DNA of 64,000 nucleotides from Anthoceros angustus (Eukaryota; Streptophyta; Anthocerotopsida; Anthocerotales; Anthocerotaceae). Location of the stretch: positions 61,051 to 125,050 of the forward strand of contig VJWM01000289.1 of assembly GCA_010909165.1 (NCBI GenBank), given 5' to 3'. Positions 10,839-21,190 of this stretch are shown piece by piece. The first letter of the stretch is position 1. Every line of letters begins with the position of its first letter. The position numbers and the translations under genes were made by a program. The notes beneath the pieces were generated by a model that saw only the letters and a program-made list of their open reading frames with translations, was not told the origin of the DNA and ran no database searches.

Positions 10839-11113
10839 TTGTCACCTTGCAGTCGTGAGGTCTTGGACCCAAGACGATGCAAGAGGCATTTTGATGCTTC
10901 AGGCTCTTGTCACCTTGTAGTCGTGAGGTCTTGGACCCAAGACGATGCAAGAGGCATTTTGATGCTTCAGGCTCTTGTCAACTTGCAGTCGCGAGGTCTT
11001 GGACCCAAGACGATGCAAGAGGCATTTTGATGCTTCGGGCTCTTGTCACCTTGCAGTTGTGAGGTCTTGGACCCAAGACGACGCAAGAGGCGTTTTGACG
11101 CTTCAGGTTCTTG
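10839..11113. repeat. Tandem array, 4 x 68 bp
   Basis: Units start with GTCACCTTGCAGTCGTGAGG at 10841, 10909, 10977 and 11045, exactly 68 bp apart, with 1-5 differences between neighbours. Each contains GGTCTTGGACCCAAGACGA, an imperfect hairpin. The array ends at the gypsy element that follows and may be part of its leader or LTR. Confidence 0.95.
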
Positions 11114-11934
11114 TGTTTCTTGGTGCATAGTTGCGAGATTCAACAATCTCGAACGAAGTGAGAAGTGTATCCTGAAGCGTTCTCATCGCCATCTGCCGGT
11201 CAGCGGATCTTGGGTGATTGTGGAGGAGTGCGAATCACTGTAAAGAATCATCAGCACGTTGCTTGATTATCAAGGTTCCCAGGTTGCTAGCTCTCACAAC
11301 AAAAGGCATGAGCGATCTGCTACGGCGCATAGCGGGCTTCCTAGAGCCGCAGTCAAAAACCGAACCAGGCTGATTTATTGACGAGCCTCGGCGGATTCAG
11401 AGCCATCCCGCAAGACTCACCAAAAGGATCGATTCCAATCCACGGCGCTTTGTTCTAATCCGCTCGGCTGATTTCAAGAGATCGACCATTCCTCGGCGGA
11501 TCCTGCAGCCACACGAAAAAGGCTTGCCGATGAGGAGCGATGAGTTTTCATGCTAAGCAAGGCTAGTCACTTGCATCAAGTGATCGGCATGTGCGCTTGC
11601 AGCCCGCTAGTCAATGGAATAGCGAGCCGTGAACACCCACCGTGCCGTGCAAGTGGTGGGAATCACGTGTTGTGCCAAAGACAAACATTGCGGTTGGAGG
11701 AACAAAGTCGGCCAGTTCCGAATTTCCAAGCTGCCAAAAACATGGACGGTGATACTATCTCATCAAGGCTGCGTGGCGGACGGATCCATGGCGAAGTGGA
11801 AGAAGCGGCTGATCCAGCTCCAGTGCGAGCCGAGCGTGGTGGGCGTGAAGACACGAGGAGCCTAGCGCAAGGGTGGAGTCGAAAGAAACCAAGACGACGA
11901 GGAAAAGTCAATCACCGCACAAGGTGCAACAAGA
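11114..11934 (+). other. 5' part of the plus-strand gypsy element, non-coding
   Basis: Precedes the gag remnant. Short frames are open, but nothing is recognised. The 5' LTR and primer-binding site expected here were looked for by comparing with the sequence after 20910 and were not found, so the element's left end may be lost or highly diverged. Confidence 0.35.
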
Positions 11935-12449
11935 GTGGCGGAGGCGGGGAGTTTCAATGGACAGAGGGACGAACCTGTCACGGACACACACGAGCTTACA
12001 CCCGAGTTAGAGGAGCCTGCCGCTGAAGCTGGTCATGAGGGACGGCGTCCGGATCGAGAACATATGGGAGATCATGTTGCAGCAGAATTCCGAACCCGCA
12101 TAGAAGAAGCTGCTCAACAAATCCTGCAACGCACATTGGAGGAACAAAAATGCGCATGAGAGGTTAGTCGAGTTGCTTGCACAAAATCTTGAACGAGAAC
12201 AAGCACTGAGAGACATACTTGCTCAAGTGCTTCAAAGGCCAACCTCGGGACAAGAGAGCCATCGACCAGAAACGGCCTTGCCACAGGTCAACCACGATCA
12301 TAGAGGAAATGATGAGCCTGTCCCCAGTAATGTGAATGTGCACCCCGAGCCTGCAACAACCCCCAGCATATATCTGCTCAGCCTGCACAACCCACGATCG
12401 CGTCAGCGACAGCTCTTAAGCATTTCAGAGTTCAAGGTCTGGCACAAGA
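11935..12449 (+). pseudogene. Gypsy gag, 5' part (before the CACTA insertion)
   Basis: Charged, helix-rich protein: EFRTRIEEAAQQILQRTLEE, then LLAQNLEREQALRDILAQVL. The reading frame changes near 12155 and again near 12360, so two single-base indels separate the pieces. The last in-frame stretch before the CACTA element reads TALKHFRVQGLAQ and continues on the far side at 16662. Confidence 0.75.
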
Positions 12450-12475
12450 CACTACTAGGAAAAGTATACTTTTAC
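12450..12475 (+). repeat. Left terminal inverted repeat of the CACTA element
   Basis: Begins CACTACTAGGAAAAGT and matches the right end in 25 of 26 positions. Preceded by the target duplication AGA. Confidence 0.95.
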
Positions 12476-12479
12476 TAAT

Positions 12480-12900
12480 TGCAGTTTTACAACAGGGGTG
12501 CATTTTACCACGACTGCCCATTTTACTACGTCACTTGAAGGCACCGTTTCAAGTCCATGTATTATTTTCAAGTATAGCCTCAATTTACTAACCCTCATTC
12601 CAACTTTATTATAGGCTTGTTTTGCCAAAGGCGCAACAGACGTGGCAAAACAAAAATGGATTTTACTACGGGCACTTGTTATTTACAATGAGCTTATGGG
12701 CGTTACAACGATGGCATGTTTGTTTACTACGGCCATCAATTTACTACAAGACTTTCTCCATTACAACGGGTTCTTTTACAACATGCCAATGGTATTTTAC
12801 AACATCCCATAGTTTACTACACACCGTAGGGTTTACAACAAGACCCTTTACGACTAGACACCCGTTTACAATGACTAATTTAGAATGGGTTTGATGATAA
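12480..12900. repeat. Left subterminal repeat array of the CACTA element
   Basis: More than a dozen occurrences of TTTACTACG, TTTACAACR and close variants at irregular spacing. These are likely transposase-binding sites, by analogy with En/Spm subterminal repeats. Confidence 0.85.
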
Positions 12901-12983
12901 CCCACATCTTTTTACCCTAAAATGAAAAAAAGTAGAGGTAACCGGGTGGAATGGGATAGGTAGAGACGGGCTGAAAAATGCCT

Positions 12984-13319
12984 CTACGCTAAATGTCTTA
13001 TGGCGCTCGCAGCTCTATATAACACTTCTAAGCGTAGCGCAATCCGTCTTGGAAGACGCAACCTAAGTCTGGGCGGACTCTCCGAAAGGGCAATAATCTC
13101 CATCAAGCAACGCCCCATCTCCATGAGCCTCCTCTTGAAATCCACCGCCTCCGCCTGAGTTTGAAGCGCCATCAACCGGTCTGCAGCCTCGTCGGTCATG
13201 TGTGGGTCGCGCTCAGGAAGCCTTCGATCCGCCCAAGCGTGCTCCCACGTTAGCCGATAAATTTCCAGGCACTCTGCCGGCCAGCCATCCAAGTTCCTGG
13301 GATCACCTCCTCCAGACAC
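12984..13319 (-). other. Unidentified open frame inside the CACTA element
   Basis: A minus-strand frame of 111 codons starting from GTG. It is rich in Arg, Leu and Glu and contains AWADRRLPERDPHMTDEAAD. No family was recognised. It could be captured host sequence or a chance frame; no copy of it was found elsewhere in the window. Confidence 0.25.
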
Positions 13320-13871
13320 TACTGAAGAAAGGCGGAATCTGTAGGAAGAGGCGCACCAGATTCGACGGCAATAATCCAGCCAGCAGCGCGCGCAATAAAG
13401 AGGAGGAACGGTTCAAATATGTGGCATGCGAGGCCGAATTCCTGGCATGCCAAGAGGCAGACACAATCCAATCCAATCCAATCGGTGGCTCTTGGACATA
13501 ATCGCCGCCGAGGGAGAGTGTTCCCGTCCTGCTAGATCAAGGATGAAATGCGGAGGAACTCACCGTTTGAAGCAAGACTAGGAGGATTTCGAGCACGGGC
13601 TTAACAACCTAGAGGAGCGGTGAATGAATTGTTCCGTATGTTGATTGCCGCCAGGATCGGGCCGATGTGCTGGGCAGCTCCAAAGGGCTCTTCTGAAAGT
13701 GTGGCAAGCAGAACTAGAGATAACCAAACACTAGCTCCGTCCTACAAACCAGTGACTTCTCTGGAAATGTTTCCAGAACCGTGGTTAATTATAGTGCTAT
13801 TCCAAATATATATGCTAGGTAGCATATATAGCCTAAAGTATCCTTGGTCTTCATCGCACAAATGATGCCAC

Positions 13872-14080
13872 CGAGGATTAGGGTTTGGGTCAAATTAACC
13901 TTGGCCTTCGAAAATCGAGTTGAATTTGTCGGATGAGGGTTAGGGTTTGGGTCAAATTAACCTTGGCCTTCGAAAATCGAGTTGAATATGTCGGATGAGG
14001 GTTAGGGTTTGGTTAAAGTAACCTTGGGCTTCGGGATTCGCATGGAATATGCTGGCTTGAGGTCTAGGGTTCGGGTAAAG
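13872..14080. repeat. 62 bp tandem repeat inside the CACTA element
   Basis: TTAGGGTTTGGGTCAAATTA starts near 13879 and 13941, with a more divergent unit near 14003 and a fourth near 14065. Spacing is 62 bp. Units include CCTTGGCCTTCGAAAATCGA. Each contains one TTAGGGTTT, but this is not a telomeric array. Confidence 0.9.
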
Positions 14081-14162
14081 TCCTATTATCACCGATATCC
14101 AAGGAAGAAGAAGGCTATAAATGCAATGATAATGTGCTAATTCACCAAGCCATATCCAGGGT

Positions 14163-14403
14163 TTGAGCTCCATTCCCACCAGAGCAAAAACATCTTGCAA
14201 AAAACACGCACTGGCGAGTGCTGCGAAATTCCTGCTCAACCTAATGGCGGGAAGTCCTGACTATGAGTCATTTCCGCCGGCGTTTCACACCGCGGTCAAG
14301 GAGAGACGCTGTACAAGTGTATGGAAAACCCTTCGTCTCGTATCATGACTCAGAGAGGCAAGCCCGCACCAGAATCGCTGACGCCAGCCATGGCCGCCAC
14401 GCT
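14163..14403 (+). pseudogene. CACTA cargo ORF, frameshifted copy
   Basis: Reads KHALASAAKFLLNLMAGSPD, then YESFPPAFHTAVK, and then changes frame because GGTCAAGGAGAG here is GGTCAAGGGAGAG in the related copy at 29106-29390. In that copy the frame stays open for 94 codons to a stop. The protein was not recognised. Conservation between copies suggests a real, possibly captured, coding segment. Confidence 0.45.
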
Positions 14404-15162
14404 AAACCCTGGAGATGGAGATGGAGGCAGCTAGTCGTCGAAGTCGCGCCAAGGAGAGTGCCTGCAGCTATCTTAGAAACTCAAGTGCTTTCGTTGTTCC
14501 AGCCAGATTTGGGCTCAAGGGTTGCAAGGATTGATGTTTCTGTGTCCCGCTGCAGTGCCAGGTGCGACTTACCCGACTCCAAGCTGCCTGGTGCAGGCAA
14601 CCCATCAACAAAGTCGTTCCCACGACTCCTAGAAACCTGCACGTGAGCAGATTTCATGTCACTTCGACGACTAACTGCGAGACCTGAGTGCGTCTGGGCT
14701 TAGGGGAGGTGGCTACGCACCCACAGCAAGGCACCACCTCCCCGCCTCACTAGCCGCAGCAGCGTTGCAGCCACAGCAACGCTGATCCAACAAGTTTGGG
14801 GTTTCCAACCTTCCAGGGTCATAGCGCCCGCGTTACAGGTCGGTTGCCGTTGATTCTTATACCAAACTGCTCGCCTTGATGAGGCGAGTCTAATGGTATA
14901 CTGTGTGTCCAATTTGGAGCCCTATCCAGGGACTGATTGCGTTTGAAAGTTTCGAACAGCAGGGTTTTGCTCTTGCTGCATTTGCTTTGATTTTCAATCT
15001 GGCATCACGAGTGAGCGAGGCCGTGTGCTGCAAGCTTTGCATGTGAGCTGGAGTTTTGCTGTGCTGTGTTTCTCAATCCTAGGGCAGACATAGGGGACCG
15101 TAGGTGCTGCCGCATGATCAAAGCAGTTGTACTTTCTATTTTGTGCTGGGGAGGAGGGTGCC

Positions 15163-15498
15163 ATGAAGAGGGTGAAGGATACAGGTAGCAATACCTACAC
15201 ATGCTTTGGCCATGGGGGGCAGCGTGGTTTTCTGGATAGGTTCAGAGGAATGTTTGGGAGGGAGCCAACCGTGGATGAGATCAGAGCTGTTGGTACAGTT
15301 CACGGAAATTGGCTGGTGAAGCTGCGAGCGTTTTGGATGAATTCCAAAATCACAAGTCCTGCTTTGGGTCCACAGGTTAACTCACAGGGGGGGATTGACA
15401 CTGCTATTAACGTGTGGAACCTGTTGGTTGAGGCAGGTTACCCAACCGATGAATGCGATGGCAAGGTCATGGATGCCATCATAAAAAAAATGTCTTAG
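15163..15498 (+). CDS. Unidentified 111-residue CACTA cargo protein
   Basis: Starts at ATG 15163 and ends TAG. Segments include FLDRFRGMFGREPTVDEIRA, VHGNWLVKLRAFWMNSK and INVWNLLVEAGYPTDECDGK. The 3' third recurs almost unchanged at 34055-34164 and the 5' part at 32107-32254. There the two halves are separated by 1.8 kb of foreign GC-rich sequence. No known domain was recognised. The run GTTAACTCACAG between the halves resembles a vestigial junction. Confidence 0.45.
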   Translation: MKRVKDTGSNTYTCFGHGGQRGFLDRFRGMFGREPTVDEIRAVGTVHGNWLVKLRAFWMNSKITSPALGPQVNSQGGIDTAINVWNLLVEAGYPTDECDGKVMDAIIKKMS

Positions 15499-15959
15499 AC
15501 GATGGGTGGATGGTAGGGCACTACCTTCCCAAAGTAAAGGATGCTGAGGAAGTCTCAGCATGATTAAGGTTAGAGGCTGATGCTGTTGCTTTCATCATTT
15601 CCATGTTCCATGATTTGTCTGAAATTTCTTGTTCCAGGACCTCATATTTTGGGTGTGTAAATTTTCTGTAGGATGCCTGGTTTTCTAAGGGCAATGCCAT
15701 GGATTTGGCCGGCTAGCTGGAGAGGACAACTCTTGTTTTTTGAATACACAGAAGGGGCGGAATTGCAGGTGTATGACGCTCTGATGATGTAGCCTGGGTC
15801 TGCAAACAGTGGTTTGGTCGAACTGTCCTCCCTCACTCCCTCCTCCCCTACATCCTATCCCCTGCCTACCCTCCCTCCTCTCCCCTCCCTCCCCTCCCTT
15901 CCCTCCCTCCCTCCCCACTTATGAAATTGACAACACCGGTTATGAATCTGCATACACTT

Positions 15960-16632
15960 TGCAGCCAATCTTTTGCTACGTTCCATTTACTACAGGGAGT
16001 CCACTACTAAACATTTCACTACGAACTTTTACTATAGAATTCTACTACAAGCTTTTACTGTAGAATTTTACTTCGGACTTTTAACCATAGAATTTTACAA
16101 CATACTTTTACTATAGAATTTTACTCCGTATGTTAACTACACTGTTTACTACAGGATTTTACTACGAATATTTACTATAAAATATTACTACAGGGTCTTT
16201 TTCTACAACGAGAGATTTACAACGGAACCCAGCGGGAATTTACAACGGAGCTGTCGGATTACTTAACCGTGATTAATTAACTATGGTCAATATATGATTA
16301 ACCAAACCCACTCATTTAATTGCAGTTAATATACTGTAGTTAGCTAATCTCGGTTAACTAACCATGATTTTTAACCACGATTAGGCCAGTAGTAAAGTCC
16401 GTGGTTGTTTGATGTAGTAAATACCGTGGTAAAAGGTTGGTAATTTAAAGAGTAACTAGTATATGGTAGACTTCATTAACATACTCTGTACATACTCCGT
16501 ATAGAATACAGAGTATAGCCATCATATACGATGTACTGGACTTTACCACGGACACTAACGCTATGTGATTACTACTGACATTTTACTACGGGAGTAGTAA
16601 AACCCGTTGTAAAGTCCGTAGTAATGTCCGTG
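15960..16632. repeat. Right subterminal repeat array of the CACTA element
   Basis: First TTTACTAYR and TTTACAACG motifs in plus orientation, then GTAGTAAA motifs in minus orientation close to the right end. Also contains clustered TTAACTA and GGTTAAC motifs at 16260-16400. The array recurs at 34440-35095 and 36872-37333. Confidence 0.85.
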
Positions 16633-16658
16633 GTAAAAGTACACTTTTCCTAGTAGTG
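16633..16658 (-). repeat. Right terminal inverted repeat of the CACTA element
   Basis: Ends CCTAGTAGTG, the reverse complement of the left end. Followed by the target duplication AGA. Confidence 0.95.
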
Positions 16659-16661
16659 AGA

Positions 16662-17796
16662 AGAGCAGGAGGATCCCAAAATAGTGGAAATTGCAAGGAG
16701 ATTGCAAGTAGCAAGGCATGCAAGAGCTCAGACTCAAGCGGTAGCCGAGCTAGCTGTCAAGGAAAGCTTGCTTTCGATGAGGACTGAGCCATCCAGAACG
16801 ACACTGAGGAAGCCAAGTTGAAGTTTTGAGTCGGGACACCGAGCAAGCAGGAGTGGGCATGGCATTCTCGACCTACCAAGCAAAGGAGTATGATGAAAAG
16901 AAGGTTGATTTCAGCCCATTACACCGCCACTTGGCGGGCGTGGTGGGACAATGTAAAGGAAGCAGCAAAAGAGGAGACAAGCCTACCATCCAATCTTGGG
17001 ATGTCATGAAGTCAGCTGCTGCAGACCTTTTGCCCAAGGATCACAAAGAAAGGTGTTGGTCAAAGATGGTAATGCAGCGTTGAAGCACACGGAGCACTGG
17101 AAGACTTTCACCTTGCATTCATGAAGGCAATGTTAAAGCGATCTCGAGCAAGAAGCAAAATTGGCAAAATCTGCGATGCGATCAAACCCGAATACAAGCT
17201 CGGGATTAAGCGGCATTATAAGATGTGGAGGAAGCTATGCAAGCGACCATGGACATCGAGCACTACGGTGTGAAGGCCCACGCATCGGTCCAGCCTCATC
17301 GCCACAAACAACGTAATTACTCACAAATTTGAGTGAAATACCACGCTGCTCCCACATGGAAGCCAAGAGCTGAACCTGCAAGGCCAGTCGCACAAATGAG
17401 TCGGCAAGGAGAATTAAATCCCATCGAATTCAGGCAGCGAAGTGATGGAGAGAAAAAAGAATTCATGGCCAAAGGGCTTTGCTTCATATGTGCAGAGCCG
17501 AATCATTTGGCTAGAGGCTGCCCTTACAACAGCATGTATGGTAAGTGGCTGAGAGCCACCAGAAATAATGGAGCAACTCCTGGGCATGCCGTTGCCAAAG
17601 TTAATGCTTGCACAAGAGTGCAGCCCGAATCAAGTGATGAGCTGCACAGCCTGCACATCGAGAGCAACCCAAGTCAGATGGTTGTAAAGAATGGCGCCGA
17701 GAAGAGGGCTGGAAAAACCAAGACCCGCAAGGTGAGACTTACGAACATCTTAAGCACCACCCATATTGATGGCATGTTGGGTGGCGAGACGTGTCC
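16662..17796 (+). pseudogene. Gypsy gag, 3' part with CCHC zinc knuckle
   Basis: Continues the frame broken by the CACTA insertion with EEQEDPKIVEIARRLQVARH. After several frame changes, the frame opening at 17333 contains CFICAEPNHLARGC, a CX2CX4HX4C nucleic-acid-binding knuckle near residue 50. Typical nucleocapsid end of gag, decayed by indels. Confidence 0.82.
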
Positions 17797-18110
17797 TTTC
17801 TCATTGATGGAGGCTCAACACACGATTATGTGCAGGCGTGAGCAGATGCACCGGTGTCAAGTGGTTTTGCAAGGAAATGGAACAATACATGAAGTTAGCC
17901 AATGGAGCCATCGAAAGAGTAAACATGCACGAAATCCAAGTGACATCTCCTTTCAAGGGTATGAAGATGTGTCGGCTCAAGTCCTAGATGCCTTTGTCAC
18001 ATGAAGTCTTGTTAGGACAGGATTGGCTATGGCAGCTTGACCCCGAAATATCATTCAGGAGGCATGAAATGACGTTGAGCTGGAAAGGAGAGAGGGTGGC
18101 GGTCAAGGGC
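17797..18110 (+). pseudogene. Gypsy aspartic protease remnant
   Basis: The frame from 17797 reads FLIDGGSTHDYV. This is the retroviral-type protease active site, with GGS replacing the usual SGA. The downstream frame has HEVLLGQDWLWQLDPEI, matching the ILGxDWL block that follows the protease core. The pieces lie in different frames. Confidence 0.75.
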
Positions 18111-18236
18111 TCTCACCAACGTCCAGGCATCAAGCTCTTTTCAGCCAGATCTGCAAGGAAGGCCATCAAAGCTGGAACGTTGGAGTATACTGCCTTCTTG
18201 TTCAGCTGCTAGAACGTAGAGCAAGAGCCTACAAGC

Positions 18237-18990
18237 TTGCACAAGCAGCGGATGTACGAACCACCCAGTCAGATCAAAAGAAAGAACGAGGAACCCCAAG
18301 AGCTGAAGGAAATTTTGGAGCAGTTCAAAGACGTTTTTGAGGAGACACAAGGATTGCCACCAAGACGTGATGTGGATCATGCAATAGATCTCATCCACGA
18401 GCCAAACCTGGCCCGTCCTATAGACTAGCACCACCAGAGAACTTCGGTGCAAGGCGCAGTGACGACCTTTTGAAGAAAGGCCTCATAGAGGAGTCTGTCC
18501 CCATCGCAGCTCCAGTCTTGATTGTCAAGCACGAATGGCAAAGTGCGCATGTGCATAGACTACAGGGTTGAACGCTTCCACGGTGAAGAATCGGTTTGAT
18601 GCGCGATCAAGAAATATTGGATAATCTTGTCGGAGCCCAGGTGTTTAGCAAGGTGGATCTGCAGAGCGGTTCCATCAAATCCGCATCAAGGCCGGGGACG
18701 AATTCAAATCCGCCTTCAGAACACTGTACGGGCACTATCAGTTCCTTGTCTTGCCTTTTGGTATGACCAACGCTCCTGCAAGCTTTACAACTTTGATGAC
18801 CAAGATTTTGAGGCCGTACCTGGGCAAGTTCGTGGAAGTATTTGTGGACGATATTCTGGTGTACTCTGCCAATGCTGCAGACCACAAACAAGACTCACAT
18901 TAGGCCGATGACTTTGAGAGAGCATGTCGCTTTTTGCTAGAAGAAAGAAGTGCGAATTCAGCCAGCAAGGTGCATTATCCGGGCTTCATA
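18237..18990 (+). pseudogene. Gypsy reverse transcriptase remnant
   Basis: The N-terminal lead-in LEQFKDVFEETQGLPPRRDV is followed by VDHAIDLIHEP. After frame breaks come QVFSKVDLQSG (first catalytic Asp block), FRTLYGHYQFLVLPFGMTNA and the active-site motif FVDDILVYS at 18841-18867. At least four frame changes and stops make it inactive. Confidence 0.85.
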
Positions 18991-19803
18991 GTATCCGCCG
19001 GTGTAGAAGTTGACCCGAGAAGGTGCAAGCTATTCAGATTGGCCACCGCCCGAATCTCACGAGATGCGGTTCACAGGCATGTGTGCAAATGAAGTCCTTC
19101 ATACCTCAATATGCAAAGGCGGCCGTTCCACGACCGACATGCAAGCTTGCAAAATTCCCCATGTCGATACAGAGGTGATTCGAAACTTGAAAGAGGCAAT
19201 TGCGTGCGTTGTTCTTACATTGCTGCATGAAGAAGCCATTCGTGAGAACAGACGCCTCGACTTTGCATTAGGAGCGATCGAAGAAGGAAGAGCATCGATT
19301 ACTTGTCCAGAAATTGCAAGGGCGAGCTCAACTACACCACACACGACAAGGAGCTTCTAGCGCGGTGTATGCATTAAAAGCACGGAGACATTACGCATGG
19401 GAGTGAGTTTGTTGTGTACACGAATCAAAGTTCGAGCATTTTACAAGCAGCCCTTGCTCAACCCTCGACAAAGGAGATGGGTCACGGCGACACTTCCACA
19501 TGACAATCTCATATTGCCGCAAGCCAATTTGATTGCGAGATGCTTTGAGCGGATGCAACGCAATGCTGAAAGTAGAGTCAGACACCTGGAGAGCGGTTCG
19601 GGAGAACACTCCGCAAGATGAGTATCTAAGTGATGTGTTGACAAAGCTAGAAGGCAGTCTCATCACTAGTAGGCCCACGCAACTCGGCGACAAGTTCAAG
19701 GTGCACCAAGGGTGCTTGTACAGAAAAGGCAAGTTGTGCATACCGCAACCGTGGACCTCAAAGCAGCTCTTTTGCATGATGCGCACGACGCCCCACCGGA
19801 CAC
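18991..19803 (+). pseudogene. Gypsy RNase H and connection region, heavily decayed
   Basis: Occupies the expected place between RT and integrase. Fragments such as YTTHDKELLA-like sequence near 19335 and SRVRHLESGSG are scattered over several frames. It is assigned mostly by position. Confidence 0.55.
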
Positions 19804-20671
19804 ATGGGAATAGATAAGTCTTATCAGCGCCTGAAACAGCATGTGTGGTGGAAACAAATGAGGACAGAATGTGTCAAGCATGTGAAGGAGTGCCTACCAT
19901 GTCGAGACCAAGTTCGAGCAAGCCACTGGTCTGCTCATGCCACTCCAAGTTCCAGAGATGAAATGGCAAAGCATGGCTTGCGACTTTGTCACCTGCTTGC
20001 CCAAGACCAGGAAGGGACATGATGCCATCTCGGTCTGCATCGATAGGGTCACCAAGCTAGCTCATTTTATTCCCGTGAAGGGAAGCATCAAAGCCAAACA
20101 GCTAGCGCCAATCTTCATCAAAGAGGTGGTCAGATTGCATGGAGTGCCCCAAGAGATCATATCAGACAGAGATTCGAAGTTCACTTCCGAGTTCTGGTCT
20201 GCCTTCTGCAAGACACTCGGAATCAAGCAAGGGATGAGCACTGCATATCATGCACAGACTGATGGAGCAAGTGAGAAGATGAATCAAACAATGGAAGATT
20301 TGCTTAGGCCCTACTGTCACGACAAGCAAGGAAGCTAGGAAGACATGCTACCACTGGTGGAATTCGCTTACAACTCAGCAAGACACTGTACAACGGGATA
20401 CTCTCCTTTCAAGATGACCTACTGCTGCAACATTCCACCGCCTGGACTTTGGCCCGTGTTGCAGGGAGTTCCGAAAGCCTTAACTGAGCTTAGCGAAGAA
20501 ATGCGAGAAACCCTTGCAGACGCTGTCCAACGAATGAGAGCCATCAACCAGCAGAGGTCGACACATGCAAACAAAAAATGGCGAGATGAGCAACATGAAG
20601 TCGGACCGGTATGGTTAAGAGTGCAAAGCAGGTATTCTAAGCTGCAAGAGGGCAAAGCCAAGCTGTCCTAA
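19804..20671 (+). pseudogene. Gypsy integrase
   Basis: The zinc-binding region runs from about 19804, with HVWWKQMRTECVKHVKECLP and then CRDQ. The core (19937-20338) has the first catalytic Asp in ACDFVTCLPKTRKG, the second in IISDRDSKFTSEFW, and the Glu in GASEKMNQT where GQTERVNQ is usual. A stop follows DKQGS. The C-terminal part (20345-20671) holds LPLVEFAYNSARHCTTGYSP. Best-preserved portion of the element. Confidence 0.88.
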
Positions 20672-20675
20672 AGGT

Positions 20676-20888
20676 ATGTGGGCCCGTTTTGTGTCACAAG
20701 GAAAATTTCACCGTGAGTATATCGCCTTGACATGCTACGGGATCCGCAAGAGCTTCCACGTTTCCTTGCTAAAGAGGTTTGTGGTGCTGCCCCAACCCAG
20801 CAATTTTAAAGACTCAGGAGAGGAGAGTGAGACCGTCAAGCGCGAGTTCCAAAGAATCGGGCGGATGCAACCTCCCAAGAGCTCGTAG
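20676..20888 (+). pseudogene. Gypsy pol C-terminus
   Basis: Contains RKSFHVSLLKRFV, the conserved FHVSxLK block at the end of gypsy integrases, followed by a charged tail and a TAG stop just before the polypurine tract. Confidence 0.7.
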
Positions 20889-20896
20889 CTGCTAGT

Positions 20897-20909
20897 AAGA
20901 AGGGGAGGA
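20897..20909 (+). other. Polypurine tract of the gypsy element
   Basis: AAGAAGGGGAGGA directly precedes TGCGGAGCG, a plausible 3' LTR start. Its position after the pol stop is as expected for plus-strand priming. Confidence 0.65.
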
Positions 20910-21190
20910 TGCGGAGCGAACCAAGCCAAAACGCAGGAGTTTCAAAAGCGGCGACAAGCTAATCTTCCACCACCGCTATTCGACAGAGAGGTGCATGGAA
21001 GAAGCATCAAGGAGTACCGTCACCGGGAGAGTGACCATGGAGAAGAACCCAGCTGGGAGACTCAGGCTTTCGTCGATATGTTCCGACATTTAAACAAGTC
21101 TGAAGAACGTGACGAAGAGCAATGTCTTCATAGTCCCGTTCAGAGGGAAGGGATGATGCCACGGCCAGCTATCGCCGTGAGCCAGAAGAG
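20910..21190 (+). other. Probable start of the gypsy 3' LTR
   Basis: Begins TG after the polypurine tract. No matching left LTR was found within the window, so its length is unknown. Sequence past about 21190 belongs to the GC-rich repeat family. Confidence 0.4.

Larger units (their letters stand above)
12450..16658. mobile_element. Non-autonomous CACTA (En/Spm-like) DNA transposon, 4209 bp
   Basis: The left end starts CACTACTAGGAAAAGT at 12450, and the right end is its reverse complement finishing at 16658. The terminal inverted repeats are 26 bp with one mismatch (12450-12475 and 16633-16658). The 3 bp target duplication AGA is present at 12447-12449 and 16659-16661, the length expected for CACTA elements. 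Dense subterminal TTTACTACG and TTTACAACG motifs lie inside both ends, as expected for transposase-binding arrays. No transposase was recognised. The interior holds a 62 bp tandem repeat and several unidentified open frames also found in a second, scrambled copy at 26.8-35.1 kb. Confidence 0.93.
11550..20909 (+). mobile_element. Ty3/gypsy retrotransposon, decayed, interrupted by a CACTA element
   Basis: Order of domains is gag, CCHC knuckle, protease, reverse transcriptase, RNase H, integrase and polypurine tract: the gypsy arrangement with integrase last. Many 1-nt frame changes and stops make it non-autonomous today. The left boundary is uncertain; the right internal boundary is the polypurine tract at 20897-20909. 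A CACTA transposon occupies 12450-16658, so the insertion is younger than the retrotransposon. Confidence 0.85.

Noticed and set aside
13872-14080. Interstitial telomere (TTAGGGTTT)
   Set aside because: Only one telomere-like string occurs per 62 bp unit; the unit itself is the repeat.
20910-21190. Matching left LTR for the plus-strand gypsy element near 11.1-11.5 kb
   Set aside because: I compared the two regions by eye and found no shared stretch, so no LTR pair is claimed.
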